64,000 nt of DNA from Phycisphaerales bacterium (GCA_022843045.1 JALHOJ010000005.1:30643-94642); one strand, 5' to 3'. Positions 17,112 through 26,021 are shown, numbered from the stretch's first letter. Notes: generated from the letters alone by a model not told the origin. A program made the numbers and translations.

Positions 17112-18683
17112 ATGGCTGCCCAGACTTCCGACACGCCGACCAAGCCCGACAAGAGTGCGCCCGCCGGCGCGCCGGGTGGTGCCGCGCCGAGCACCGATCC
17201 GGTGGACGCGGCGGCCTCGCTGGATCAGCAGGTCAGCAATCTGCTCGCGGAAATCGAGTCCACGCAGCAGAAGGTCGAGCAGGCGATGCAGGACCCGCCC
17301 GTTGAGGCGCAGGTCGACCTTGCGGCGCTCGAGGCCGCGGTGCTGCAGGCCAGCGCGCCCGCCGAGCCCGACCTTGAACTCACGGACGATCTCGTCACGT
17401 CATCGGAAGAGCCTGGATCTTCTGCTGAGGCGGGGCTCGAGGACATCGTGAGCGATCTGGTCGCCGACTCGCCCGTGCGAGCGACAGAGCAGGAGTCGAC
17501 GACGCAGGATGAACCGACGACAGAACCTGCGGACGAAGCTCCGCCCGCGCTCGATGACGAGCATGCCGCCAGCGACCTGATCGGCGAGGCCGAGGGTCAA
17601 CTGGCCGACGAGGGGGCCGACGAAGAGGCCGATGAAGAGGCCGACGACGCTGTCGACGAACTCGCAGATGTCGAGAGCGGGCCTCAGGACGAAGTGGAGA
17701 CCCATCTTGAGGCGGACGAGAACTACGTCGAAGAGTCTGCGGGAGCGGTCGACGAAAATGGTGATGAGCAATTCCTGGACGAAGCCGCGCAGCAAGAGGC
17801 CGAGGTAGAAGAAGCTCTCGCCAACGACCTCAATGATCTCCTCGACGATCTCCCGCCCAATCCCGCCGGCGACGCGTCCGTCGCGGGCGAGCAGGCCGCG
17901 GAGTTCTTCCAAGCCGAGCCCGCGACACAGGCCGACGCGGCGCACGCCCAGCAACCTGCCCCGGCTGCGTCGCAACGTCCTCCCGCCGTCGCTGTGCCGC
18001 CCGCCGGGGCCGACGGTGCGTTGGCCGATCTCGATCGCGCAATCGCTCAGACGGCGACGGAACTGATCAAGGCAGAAGCGCCGGTCGTCCCGGTGGTTGC
18101 GGCCACGGCTGCGCCAACGCCAGCGCCCGCCGCACCAGCACCCGCGCCTGCGTCCGCCGCCGCTCCCCTTGTCACGCCCGCCCCGGCGAAGGCCAAGGCC
18201 GCCGGCTCCTGGCTTTGGTCGCGTCTTGAGCCCAAACTCCACGACAGCGTTGCGCTGCTCAACAAGCCGCTGGAGAAGAGGCCGGCCGCGACGCGTCACG
18301 CGCTTGGCTTGGTGGGCGTCTACACGCTCATCACCGCCGCGGCGTGCTGGGGCTGGGCGATGTTCCTCCGCCCCGACACCGCCGCGAGCGCTGCCATTGA
18401 GCCCTTCGACTTCCAGAAGTCCGGCCTGCCCGCGCCCGAGCACCAGGAAGCACACGACGATCACGCCGGGGCGTCTCATGAACCAAAGGACGCTGGCGGG
18501 CACGGCGGCAGCAGTGGGGGCGGCGGACACGGCGAGGCCAGCAAGGATGGCAAGAAAAAGCCGCTGCTCGACGCAGGCGACGGCAAGTCCGTGATCAACA
18601 AGACCATGGACGAACGAGCCAAGAAGGCCAGGGAATCCGCGAAGGCCGGCAAGGGCGAAGCGAAGAAGAGCGGCGGGCACTGA
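17112..18683 (+). CDS. Acidic, low-complexity single-pass membrane protein of unknown function
   Basis: 523 residues from ATG 17112. I recognise no family. Residues about 30-65 may form a short coiled coil (QQVSNLLAEIESTQQKVEQ). About 75-260 is very acidic (Asp/Glu runs such as ADEEADEEADD). About 265-360 is Pro/Ala-rich and probably disordered. A more ordered piece (SWLWSRLEPKLHDSVALLNK, about 365-390) precedes one membrane span (about 400-425, LGLVGVYTLITAAACWGWAM). A Gly/His-rich tail then ends in Lys/Ala repeats. There is no signal peptide, so the long acidic part probably faces the cytoplasm with the His/Gly/Lys tail outside. A hairpin follows the stop. It is divergent from rsmE and convergent with lysS. 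Confidence 0.75.
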   Translation: MAAQTSDTPTKPDKSAPAGAPGGAAPSTDPVDAAASLDQQVSNLLAEIESTQQKVEQAMQDPPVEAQVDLAALEAAVLQASAPAEPDLELTDDLVTSSEEPGSSAEAGLEDIVSDLVADSPVRATEQESTTQDEPTTEPADEAPPALDDEHAASDLIGEAEGQLADEGADEEADEEADDAVDELADVESGPQDEVETHLEADENYVEESAGAVDENGDEQFLDEAAQQEAEVEEALANDLNDLLDDLPPNPAGDASVAGEQAAEFFQAEPATQADAAHAQQPAPAASQRPPAVAVPPAGADGALADLDRAIAQTATELIKAEAPVVPVVAATAAPTPAPAAPAPAPASAAAPLVTPAPAKAKAAGSWLWSRLEPKLHDSVALLNKPLEKRPAATRHALGLVGVYTLITAAACWGWAMFLRPDTAASAAIEPFDFQKSGLPAPEHQEAHDDHAGASHEPKDAGGHGGSSGGGGHGEASKDGKKKPLLDAGDGKSVINKTMDERAKKARESAKAGKGEAKKSGGH

Positions 18684-18690
18684 GCGACAC

Positions 18691-18759
18691 GATGATGGGA
18701 TGACGAGACGGCGCGACGATGTGATTCACATCATCTCTTCATCGCATCACCTCTTCATC
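18691..18759. repeat. GATGA-rich hairpin between convergent genes
   Basis: GATGATGGGATGACGAGACG begins the left arm at 18691. The right arm, TCACATCATCTCTTCATCGC onward to about 18759, is its imperfect inverse; the two meet at TGTGA/TCACA around 18721-18730. It separates the acidic protein from lysS and may act as a terminator in both directions. It is similar in style to 8206-8301. Confidence 0.6.
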
Positions 18760-18777
18760 GCGGCGACACTGTTGCTC

Positions 18778-20349
18778 TCACGCCTCCGGCCGCATCAAGG
18801 GGAACAGCACCACATCTCGAATCGTGCGCTGGTTCGTGAGGATCATCGTGAGGCGATCAATCCCCATGCCCATCCCGCCCGCGGGAGGCATGCCCACCTT
18901 GAGGGCGCGCAGGAAGTCGTGATCCATCGTGCGGAAGGTGTTCTCTTCGGCGTTCTTGTCGGCGTCGATGCCCTTGAGCTGCTCGCGGAACTTTGCCTCC
19001 TGCACATCAGGATCGTTGAGCTCGGTGTAATGCGGCGCGATCTCCATGCCGGCGATGAACAGATCGGCGCGATCCGCGATCTTCGGGTTTTCGCGGTTGG
19101 GACGCGTGAGCGGGCTGATCGCGGCGGGGTAGTGCGTGATGAACGTCGGCACGCTGGGGTCCAGCTGGGCCTCGCCACCCTTCTGCTTGTCTTCGAAGAG
19201 CTCGTTGATCACCAGCACATCGTCCATGCCTTCCACTGCCTTGCGCCACTCTGCCCCGCCGTGCGGCTTCTCGGCGATGAGCACTTCGCGGGCCTGCGCA
19301 ACGTTGGACATCGGGAAGCCATACGCCTGCTGGAAGAGATCGGCATAGGAGCGGCGCGCGAAGGGCTTGGTGTAGTTGATCGACCAATCGCCGAAGGGAA
19401 GGCTCACGTCGCCCGTCTTGCCCTGCGACGCGAACACCATCTCCGCCGCCGCTCGGATCGCGCTCTCCGTCAGTTCCATCACCGTTTCCATGTCGCCGAA
19501 GGCGTGATACGCCTCCATCATGGTGAATTCGGGGTTGTGCTGCTTGTCGAGGCCCTCGTTGCGGAAGTTGCGGTTGATCTCAAAGACCTTGGGAAACCCG
19601 CCCACGAGCAGGCGCTTGAGGTAGAGCTCGGGCGCGATTCGCATGAACAGGTTGATGTCCAGAGCGTTCATCTTCGTGACAAACGGCCGGGCCGCCGCGC
19701 CGCCCGCGAGCGACTGGAGCATGGGCGTCTCGACCTCGAGATAGCCACGATCTTCCATGAACTTGCGGATCGTCGACACGATCTTGCTGCGCATGGCGAG
19801 GACGTGCAGCGTCTCGGGATTGACCCACAGGTCCAGATATCGCTGGCGGTACCGCACTTCGACGTCTTCGAGCCCCTCGTGCTTGGCAGGCGGCACGACC
19901 AGGCACTTCGCGCCCGGGTGCACCGCGTCGGCCCACACCGTGATCTCGCCCGTGCGGGTCTTCATGAGACGGCCCGACGCCACCAGCACGTCGCCCAGAT
20001 CGGTGGCCTTGGCGAGCGAGAATGATCGTTCGTTCACGTCCTTCTGCGACACCGCGACCTGCACGTCGCCCGAGTGGTCGCGAATGCTCAGCCAGATCAG
20101 CTTGCCATTGTCGCGCAGCAGCATGATCCGCCCCGCGATCGTCACACGCGGCCGGCCATCGACGAATCCCGGCTCCTTCGCTCGTGCGGCGTGGTCCTTG
20201 TCCGCCGCTTCGTCATACGCCGACCGCGCCCGCTCGACCGCCACGATCTCGTCTGTGGAGGCATCGCGCACGCCGTAGGGCTCTAGCCCAAGCGCCCGCA
20301 CCTTCTCCCGATTCGCCCTTCGCTGCAGTTCATACTCCGACGCGGACAT
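18778..20349 (-). CDS. lysS: Lysine--tRNA ligase, class II
   Basis: Charges tRNA(Lys) with lysine in the cytoplasm. The 523-residue frame from ATG 20349 has the anticodon-binding OB fold (about 60-180, including VTIAGRIMLLRDNGKLIWL) and the class II core. Motif 1 is around FMEDRGYLEVETPMLQ, motif 2 is FEINRNFRNEGLDKQHNPEF, and motif 3 is PPAGGMGMGIDRLTMIL. The open frame extends upstream of ATG 20349, but that part is not family-like. It converges on the acidic protein. Its promoter should lie in the 116 bases between 20350 and the Rrf2 gene's stop, or be shared with Rrf2. Confidence 0.97.
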   Translation of the reverse strand: MSASEYELQRRANREKVRALGLEPYGVRDASTDEIVAVERARSAYDEAADKDHAARAKEPGFVDGRPRVTIAGRIMLLRDNGKLIWLSIRDHSGDVQVAVSQKDVNERSFSLAKATDLGDVLVASGRLMKTRTGEITVWADAVHPGAKCLVVPPAKHEGLEDVEVRYRQRYLDLWVNPETLHVLAMRSKIVSTIRKFMEDRGYLEVETPMLQSLAGGAAARPFVTKMNALDINLFMRIAPELYLKRLLVGGFPKVFEINRNFRNEGLDKQHNPEFTMMEAYHAFGDMETVMELTESAIRAAAEMVFASQGKTGDVSLPFGDWSINYTKPFARRSYADLFQQAYGFPMSNVAQAREVLIAEKPHGGAEWRKAVEGMDDVLVINELFEDKQKGGEAQLDPSVPTFITHYPAAISPLTRPNRENPKIADRADLFIAGMEIAPHYTELNDPDVQEAKFREQLKGIDADKNAEENTFRTMDHDFLRALKVGMPPAGGMGMGIDRLTMILTNQRTIRDVVLFPLMRPEA

Positions 20350-20465
20350 GGCTTGGTCTCCAGGACTGGAAAACCCAACACTACGCACCAAAAACACAGC
20401 CGCAATCGGCGTTTCGCGCGATCGCGGCTGGAATGAGGGTCTTGATTGACGGAACAGGTGATCGC

Positions 20466-20969
20466 TCAGCGATGGTGGCCGTTGGTGCCCGCAGGAGCCG
20501 GCCGCACGCGGATCGAGCCGGAGATGGTCACGTCCTGCGTGGCGCGGGCGTCGCACAACGGCTTGTTGACGCTGCCTGGCGTGTCGATCAGGTTCTTGAG
20601 CGTCACGCCATCAAGCAGCTTGATCATGGTCGCGGCGGCTTCGTCCATCTTGCGGTGCAGGGGGCACAGATTGGGGCCGTGGTTGGCCAAGCCGAGCGGG
20701 CAGGTGGTGATGCGCTGCAGACTGCCCACGGTGTTGACGACTTCGAGCAGATTGATGCTGTCGGCGGGACGCGCGAGCTTGTAGCCCCCGCCGACGCCGC
20801 GACGTCCCGTGATCAGATTCGCCGCCGCAAGCTGCTGCAGCACCTTCGCGAGGTAGTTGGTTGGCACCTTGGTCATCGCCGCCAGCGTGGTCGTCGGCAC
20901 CAACTGCTCGGGCGCAAGAGCGAGGCAAGACATTGCACGCAGGGCATACTCGGTCGTTTGCGAGAACAC
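20466..20969 (-). CDS. Rrf2-family transcriptional regulator (probable Fe-S or redox sensor)
   Basis: Winged-helix DNA-binding protein of the Rrf2 family (IscR/NsrR relatives). I chose GTG 20969 because AAGGAG lies just upstream and the protein then starts FSQTTEYALRAMSCLA, the standard family opening. GRRGVGGGYKLARPA is the wing. TTCPLGLANHGPNLCPLH carries two cysteines spaced C-x11-C, with a third near PLCDARA; this differs from the classic three-cysteine IscR spacing but is a common Rrf2 pattern that may hold an Fe-S cluster. A palindrome at its own promoter suggests autoregulation. It lies downstream of a P1B-4 metal ATPase on the same strand, so metal or iron status is a plausible signal (inference). 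Confidence 0.88.
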   Translation of the reverse strand: MFSQTTEYALRAMSCLALAPEQLVPTTTLAAMTKVPTNYLAKVLQQLAAANLITGRRGVGGGYKLARPADSINLLEVVNTVGSLQRITTCPLGLANHGPNLCPLHRKMDEAAATMIKLLDGVTLKNLIDTPGSVNKPLCDARATQDVTISGSIRVRPAPAGTNGHHR

Positions 20970-21041
20970 GGCTGGCTCCTTTGCTCGCCGAGGGCGGGCC
21001 CTCGGCATCGACTCTTCCGACCATCGCCCATCCTGGCGATT

Positions 21042-21065
21042 CCAAGGTTTTCCTTGGGGATTTTA
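21042..21065 (-). promoter_or_regulatory. Rrf2 gene promoter -10 with overlapping operator palindrome
   Basis: Read on the minus strand, TAAAAT (21065-21060) makes a good -10 box. Two bases later the perfect palindrome CCAAGG-AAAA-CCTTGG (21057-21042) covers the expected transcription start, about 75 bases before the regulator's start codon. A second hairpin (GCCGAGGG/CCCTCGGC, 20987-21006) lies in the leader. A repressor bound here would block its own promoter. No clear -35 was found. Confidence 0.5.
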
Positions 21066-21220
21066 CCATTGAATCGGCTCTTCAGGTCCGTTGAAAAGTC
21101 GAATTGATGCAATCAATCTCCCCGGGGTTCGCCCTGCTGGGAGGCCATGGGTTCCTTGGTTTGCGGATTTTCTTGTAGTCTTGCGTGCAATTGTGCGCAA
21201 GACCTTATTTTACAGCACTT

Positions 21221-23302
21221 TCACGCTGCTGCGACGTGTGGGCCTGCTTCCCCGAATCGCCGCGAGTCAACCCGCACGATCGTATCTGACGTCCGAGAAT
21301 TCACTTCGAACCAGAGCAGTCGAAGTGAGTTGAGCACCACCAGAACGGTTCCGCCCTCGTGCGCGAGCACACCAATTGCCAGCGGCACAGGCCGAAGCAG
21401 CCACGAGCCGACGAGCGTGGCAATTGCCATCAGAATGATGACCGAAAGCGCGAGTGTGAGGTTTGCCCGCACCGTTTGCCGAGCCCTTCGGGCCAATCGC
21501 ACCGACCAGGGGACCGTCGCCAGAGTGTCAGAGAGCAGCACGACATCGGCCGACTCCAGCGCCGCGGCGGTGCCGATGGTGCCGATGGCCATGCCGACGG
21601 TCGCGGTGGCAAGCGCGGGGGCGTCGTTGACGCCATCGCCAATGAGCGCGACGCCGCGCTTGCGAAGGGCTTGTTCCTGCTTCATCTCGTTCACGATGCG
21701 GAGCTTGTCTTCCGGCAGGAGCTCCGCGTCGAATGCGTCCAGGTTCAGGCCCCTCGCCACGCGCTCCGCCGTCGCGCGATTGTCGCCCGTGAGCATTCGC
21801 AGGGGCCTGATATCCAACGCGTGCAACTGCTCAACGAGCGAGTCTGCGCCGGGCCGCACGGCATCAGCCATGATGAGCACTGCGACCTGACCGCCCTCGG
21901 GCATCTGTGCGTCCTGCTTCGCGATGACCACCGCGATGTGCCCGCGCGACTGGATCCGCGAGAGCAGTTCCTTCGTGCGGTTGCGAAAGCAGACGGGGAT
22001 GATCTCTTCCACGAACGCGTAGCGGCCCAGTCGCACCGTCGCGCCCTGGTGCCTGCCTTGCAAGCCTCGCGCGACGATGTTGTCGAGATTCTCAATCGGC
22101 TCGGGGACAACGCCCCGTTCCTTCGCGGCATCGCGGATCGCGCTGGCGATTGGGTGCGTGGAATCCGCCTCAAGCCCCGCGGCGACACCCAGCAGCTGAT
22201 TCGCGTCCGACCAGGCGACGGGGTGAACTTCGTACAAGCGAGGCCGTCCAAAGGTCAGTGTGCCGGTCTTGTCAAAGCAGACAGCACCAACCGTGGCAAG
22301 CCGAGCCATCGCGCTGCCGCCCTTGAACAGCACGCCGCCCTTGGCCGCCCGCGCAATCGCAGCGAGCGTCGCCGTGGGCGTGGCGATGACCAGCGCACAA
22401 GGCGAGCAGACGATCAGCAGCGTGATGGCGGTCATCAGGGCGCCCGTGCCGCGGGTTTCGTCCGGGCCGAGGATCGGTCGATCCAGCACCAGCCACCAGA
22501 CCAAGAACACGATCAGCGACAGCACCATCACGCCGATGGAGTACACCTGTCCGACCTTGTCGATCACCTGCTGCACTGGCTCGCGCTGCTCGCGGGCCTG
22601 AGTGACCAGGTTCATGATCTTCTGCAGGCTGCTCTCTCGTGCGGGCCGCAGCACCACCGCCTCGATCGGATTGTCGACGTTGACCGTACCAGCGTAAATC
22701 TCCTCGCCAGCCGCAACATCCCGCGGCACCGACTCCCCCGTGATCGTCGATTGATCGATGCTCGTCGCGCCTTCACTCACGCGCGCGTCGACCGGCACGC
22801 GCTCCCCGCCGCGAATCTTGACACGCTCCCCCGTCTCCAACGTCTGCGCATCCGCCTCGACCCACACCCCGCCCCTCCACACCAGCGCCTCCTTGGGCAT
22901 GAGCGCGTGCAACGCCTCCACCTCGCGCTGCGTGCGCTCCATCGCGAGGTCCTCGAGCGCGCCCGCGAGCGTGAAGAGGAACAGAAGCAGCGCACCCTCC
23001 TCTGGGTGGCCGACGGCCGCGGCTAGCAACGCGGCGATCACCATCAGCACATCGATGTCAAACTTGCCCTCGCGCAGCACGCCCCACGCCGCGTGTGAGC
23101 CAAAGAGCAGACCAATCGCCAGGCTCACCCAATGCAGCGACGCTGTCCCAGGGAGGCCCTGCCAGTTGTGCAGCGCATAGCCCAGCCCCAGCAGCACGCC
23201 CGCCACGATCGCCCCGCGAAGCCGTGTTTGCGGCGCGAACACGCTCTGCCAGAAGGACCTGGCGTGCCCCGCCTGCTTTGATGTACTTTCGTCACTTGCC
23301 AT
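21221..23302 (-). CDS. P1B-4-type heavy-metal-transporting P-type ATPase
   Basis: Inner-membrane ATP-driven metal exporter, 693 residues. It lacks the N-terminal HMA (GMTCxxC) domain and opens with membrane spans. It has the dephosphorylation motif STITGESVP, SPC in the transport helix (IVCSPCALVIATP, about residue 298), the phosphorylation motif DKTGTLT (Asp about 344), the HP motif of the nucleotide domain (STHPIASAI) and GDGVNDAPAL. Near residue 648 it has HEGGTVLVVLNSLRLL. SPC together with HEGGT is the signature described for the P1B-4 group, whose members move Co, Fe(II), Zn or Ni. The Rrf2 regulator downstream makes Fe(II) or Co a reasonable guess. ATG 23302 is divergent from the DUF2231 gene. 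Confidence 0.93.
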   Translation of the reverse strand: MASDESTSKQAGHARSFWQSVFAPQTRLRGAIVAGVLLGLGYALHNWQGLPGTASLHWVSLAIGLLFGSHAAWGVLREGKFDIDVLMVIAALLAAAVGHPEEGALLLFLFTLAGALEDLAMERTQREVEALHALMPKEALVWRGGVWVEADAQTLETGERVKIRGGERVPVDARVSEGATSIDQSTITGESVPRDVAAGEEIYAGTVNVDNPIEAVVLRPARESSLQKIMNLVTQAREQREPVQQVIDKVGQVYSIGVMVLSLIVFLVWWLVLDRPILGPDETRGTGALMTAITLLIVCSPCALVIATPTATLAAIARAAKGGVLFKGGSAMARLATVGAVCFDKTGTLTFGRPRLYEVHPVAWSDANQLLGVAAGLEADSTHPIASAIRDAAKERGVVPEPIENLDNIVARGLQGRHQGATVRLGRYAFVEEIIPVCFRNRTKELLSRIQSRGHIAVVIAKQDAQMPEGGQVAVLIMADAVRPGADSLVEQLHALDIRPLRMLTGDNRATAERVARGLNLDAFDAELLPEDKLRIVNEMKQEQALRKRGVALIGDGVNDAPALATATVGMAIGTIGTAAALESADVVLLSDTLATVPWSVRLARRARQTVRANLTLALSVIILMAIATLVGSWLLRPVPLAIGVLAHEGGTVLVVLNSLRLLWFEVNSRTSDTIVRVDSRRFGEAGPHVAAA

Positions 23303-23385
23303 CGCATCTTCACCGATGCTGGAAACACCGACACGTTTCTCCCGAATGATAGGTGGAGACCGGGCTCGCTCAGCTGGAGATCGTC

Positions 23386-23934
23386 ATGAACCCGCTGCAA
23401 CTTCCGTCGATTCCTTCGTGGGAGACCGCGCATCCTGCTGTTGTGCACTTTCCCGTCGCTTTGCTGATGATCGCGGGCGTGCCGTTGCTGCTTGCGGTCT
23501 TCTGGGGTTCCAAGCGCGTCGCGCTGCTGCTGTTCGCTTCGGGACTGCTGCTCGCGGGCGTGATCGGCGCGTTCGTCGCGACCTCCACAGGCGAGGCGGG
23601 CGAGGACGTCGCGCTCAACATGACTGACGCGGCCCATCGCGTCCTGCACGATCACGAGGAACTCGCCGAACTGGCTCGCAACCTCTTCATTGGCGTGCTG
23701 GTTTTTGCCGCTGGCGCGGCGGTGGTCGCATGGAAGACCGCGTCCAGCACCAAGAAGGTCTTCGCGCTCGCCAGCGCGGTCGTGGTGCTGCTCGCTCACG
23801 GCGCGTCGTCGCTCGTGCTCGCCAACGCGGCGCACCAGGGCGGCAGACTTGTGCACGAGTTTGGCGTCCGCGCCCCATTGGGGGTTGGAAGCAGCGGCCC
23901 GGCAGTGCCAAGCCAAATCACCGATCCCGACTGA
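23386..23934 (+). CDS. DUF2231-type small membrane protein
   Basis: 182-residue inner-membrane protein with about four membrane spans. HPAVVHFPVALLMIA near residue 14 matches the start of DUF2231 family proteins (PF09990). The helices LLLFASGLLLAGVIGAFVAT, LFIGVLVFAAGAAVVAW and ALASAVVVLLAHGASSLVLA follow, with a second His-containing phrase HQGGRLVHEFGV near the end. I chose ATG 23386 with GGAGA upstream; GTG 23353 is in frame upstream. The role of the family is not established; conserved His residues in or near the membrane suggest metal or haem binding. It is divergent from the metal ATPase, with 83 bases between starts, so the two may share regulation. Confidence 0.8.
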   Translation: MNPLQLPSIPSWETAHPAVVHFPVALLMIAGVPLLLAVFWGSKRVALLLFASGLLLAGVIGAFVATSTGEAGEDVALNMTDAAHRVLHDHEELAELARNLFIGVLVFAAGAAVVAWKTASSTKKVFALASAVVVLLAHGASSLVLANAAHQGGRLVHEFGVRAPLGVGSSGPAVPSQITDPD

Positions 23935-23999
23935 CTGGATGCCGCGTGCCTTGCGGCTTTCTTGTTGTCGACGAAATGAAGGCGCCAAGCCATGAGGCA

Positions 24000-25640
24000 T
24001 CACGGCATCGAGTGTCGCTCCAACATGCGAGCGATGCGCAGCATCAGGCTCTCTTCAAACGCCGGCGCGATGACCTGCACGCCATAGGGCAGCTTCACGC
24101 CGCCTTCGTCGATTGATCCTGCGGGCATGCTCATCGCGGGCAAGCCCGCGAGATTCACGGCGACCGTGTACACGTCTTCGAGATACATCGCGAGCGGGTC
24201 GCTGGTCTTCTCGCCAATCTTGAACGCGGGGCCGGGCGTCGTGGGCATGAGAATCGCGTGGCACGCCGGCGCATGCTTGCCCGCGAAGACATCGACGAAC
24301 TCGTCATGAATCCGCCGGCGCACCTTGAGGGCTGTGTTGTAGTATGCGTCGTAGTACCCGCTGCTCAGCACGTGCGTGCCCAGCAGTATCCGTCGCTGCA
24401 CTTCCTTGCCGAATCCCTCGCTGCGGCTCTTGCAGTACAGGTCAAACAGGTCTTCGCCTGGCGCCAGCGTCGCGCGGTGGCCATAGCGGATGCCGTCAAA
24501 CCGCGCGAGGTTGCTGCTCGCTTCTGCCGTCGCCACGATGTAGTACGCGGGGACCGACGCGTCGAGCATGGGCATGTCCACATCGACGATCTTCGCGCCC
24601 ATTTCCTGGTACGACCGCTGCACATGCTCGAAAGCCGCCGCCGCGCTCGCGTGCGCGAGTTGGCGAGCCTGCCTGGGCACGCCCAGCGTCAGGCCCTGCA
24701 CGGGCAGCTCCAAATCGCGCGAAAACTCCGTGTCGGGCCGATCCGCACTCGTTGCGTCAAACTCATCGCGCCCGCACAACACCTCCAACGCAAGCGCGGC
24801 GTCCACGACGCTGGTCGCCATCGGCCCGATCTGGTCCAGACTGCTGGCATACGCGACCAAGCCATATCGCGACACACGGCCGTACGTGGGCTTCACGCCC
24901 ACCAGCCCGCAGAACGCCGCGGGCTGGCGAATGCTGCCGCCCGTGTCGCTGCCCAGGGCCATCGGCACGACATTGCCCGCGACCAACGCCGCGCTGCCGC
25001 CCGAGCTGCCCCCGGGGACGCGCGACAGGTCGTGCGGATTGCGCGTCGCTCCGAAGCAACTGTTCTCGCTCGACGAGCCCATCGCGAACTCGTCCATGTT
25101 GGCCTTGGCGATGATGATCGCGCCGGCGTCGATCAACCGCTGCGCCGCCGTCGCGGTGTAGGGCGAGCGATACTCGCGCAGCATCCCGCTGGCGCAGGTC
25201 GTGCGACCGCCATACCCCAAATGATCATGCTCGGCGGGCTGACCATGCACTACATGCTGAGACAGGCTTGGGCCCAGGCAGATGTTGTCCTTGATGACCA
25301 CCGGCACGCCCGCGAGCGGCAATCGCTTCGCCCCGTTCGCGTCGTTGCGAGCCTCTCCCCGCGCCACCATCGCGTCCACGCGCCGGGCGTGCAGCAACGC
25401 CTTCTCATGAAACGTATCGACCGCCGCGTTCAACGCCGGATTCGCCCGATCCAGCCGCGCGAGTGCCGCCTTGACCACATCCTCCGCACGCCGCTCGCCC
25501 GACCGCACCTGCCGAGCGATGCTACCGGCGTCATGCCCCGCTTCCCGCGACAAGACCATCGCGCCCGTCGCGCCCTGGCCCGCTGGCCCGCCGGCCCGCT
25601 GACCCGCTTCGCTGCCTCGCACTTCGTCGCGCTCGCTCAC
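24000..25640 (-). CDS. gatA: Asp-tRNA(Asn)/Glu-tRNA(Gln) amidotransferase subunit A
   Basis: Glutaminase subunit of GatCAB, which converts misacylated Glu-tRNA(Gln) or Asp-tRNA(Asn) to the amide form. The amidase Ser-cis-Ser-Lys triad is visible: VVIKDNI (Lys about 117), PGGSSGGSAA (about 209-218) and GSDTGGSIRQP (Ser about 236). The 546 residues are longer than the usual 480-490. An N-terminal extension of about 30 residues (Gly/Ala-rich) and an insertion of about 20 residues (SLSQHVVHGQPAEHDH region) between the catalytic Lys and TTCASGML account for most of the difference. ATG 25640 overlaps the gatC stop by four bases, so they are cotranscribed. gatB is not in the window. Confidence 0.95.
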   Translation of the reverse strand: MSERDEVRGSEAGQRAGGPAGQGATGAMVLSREAGHDAGSIARQVRSGERRAEDVVKAALARLDRANPALNAAVDTFHEKALLHARRVDAMVARGEARNDANGAKRLPLAGVPVVIKDNICLGPSLSQHVVHGQPAEHDHLGYGGRTTCASGMLREYRSPYTATAAQRLIDAGAIIIAKANMDEFAMGSSSENSCFGATRNPHDLSRVPGGSSGGSAALVAGNVVPMALGSDTGGSIRQPAAFCGLVGVKPTYGRVSRYGLVAYASSLDQIGPMATSVVDAALALEVLCGRDEFDATSADRPDTEFSRDLELPVQGLTLGVPRQARQLAHASAAAAFEHVQRSYQEMGAKIVDVDMPMLDASVPAYYIVATAEASSNLARFDGIRYGHRATLAPGEDLFDLYCKSRSEGFGKEVQRRILLGTHVLSSGYYDAYYNTALKVRRRIHDEFVDVFAGKHAPACHAILMPTTPGPAFKIGEKTSDPLAMYLEDVYTVAVNLAGLPAMSMPAGSIDEGGVKLPYGVQVIAPAFEESLMLRIARMLERHSMP

Positions 25641-25990
25641 GCCCCACCCCCGGCCGCACCGTCGCCCCGGGCCCCGCCATCCTTCTTGATCACCTTCGGA
25701 ATCCGCACGAACACATCGGTCCCCTCCGGCGTTGTTTCCTCATGCGTCGCCGGCGCAATCGCCCCAAGCTGCTCCCGCGGCATCGCCGCCCGGGCCACAT
25801 CCGCGTCCAGCCGATTGAACGCATCGCCCACATGGGCTAGCGGCTCCACACCCTTCAAATTGAGCTTCTGCAACTGCTCGACATACGCGACGACTGCCTG
25901 AAGCTTGTCCCGCGTCGCGGCGAGCTCATCCGCCCGCAACCGCAGCCGCGCAAGCATCGCGATACGCTGAATGTCGGCGTCGGAAAGCAT
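25637..25990 (-). CDS. gatC: Asp-tRNA(Asn)/Glu-tRNA(Gln) amidotransferase subunit C
   Basis: Small GatCAB subunit that wraps around GatA and stabilises the complex. The 117-residue frame from ATG 25990 opens with LSDADIQRIAMLARLRLRAD, the usual GatC start, and contains VVAYVEQLQKLNLKGVEPLA, the conserved helix and linker. The C-terminal tail is Gly/Ala-rich and ends in the ATGA overlap with gatA. Its start lies 32 bases from the divergent start of the zinc-ribbon protein at 26022, so promoter space is very short. Confidence 0.94.
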   Translation of the reverse strand: MLSDADIQRIAMLARLRLRADELAATRDKLQAVVAYVEQLQKLNLKGVEPLAHVGDAFNRLDADVARAAMPREQLGAIAPATHEETTPEGTDVFVRIPKVIKKDGGARGDGAAGGGA

Positions 25991-26021
25991 CGGAGCATGG
26001 TACCCGATCGGAGCACTCTTG

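Noticed and set aside
21359..23026. 555-codon plus-strand open frame
   Set aside because: Antisense to the P-type ATPase, whose motifs are complete.
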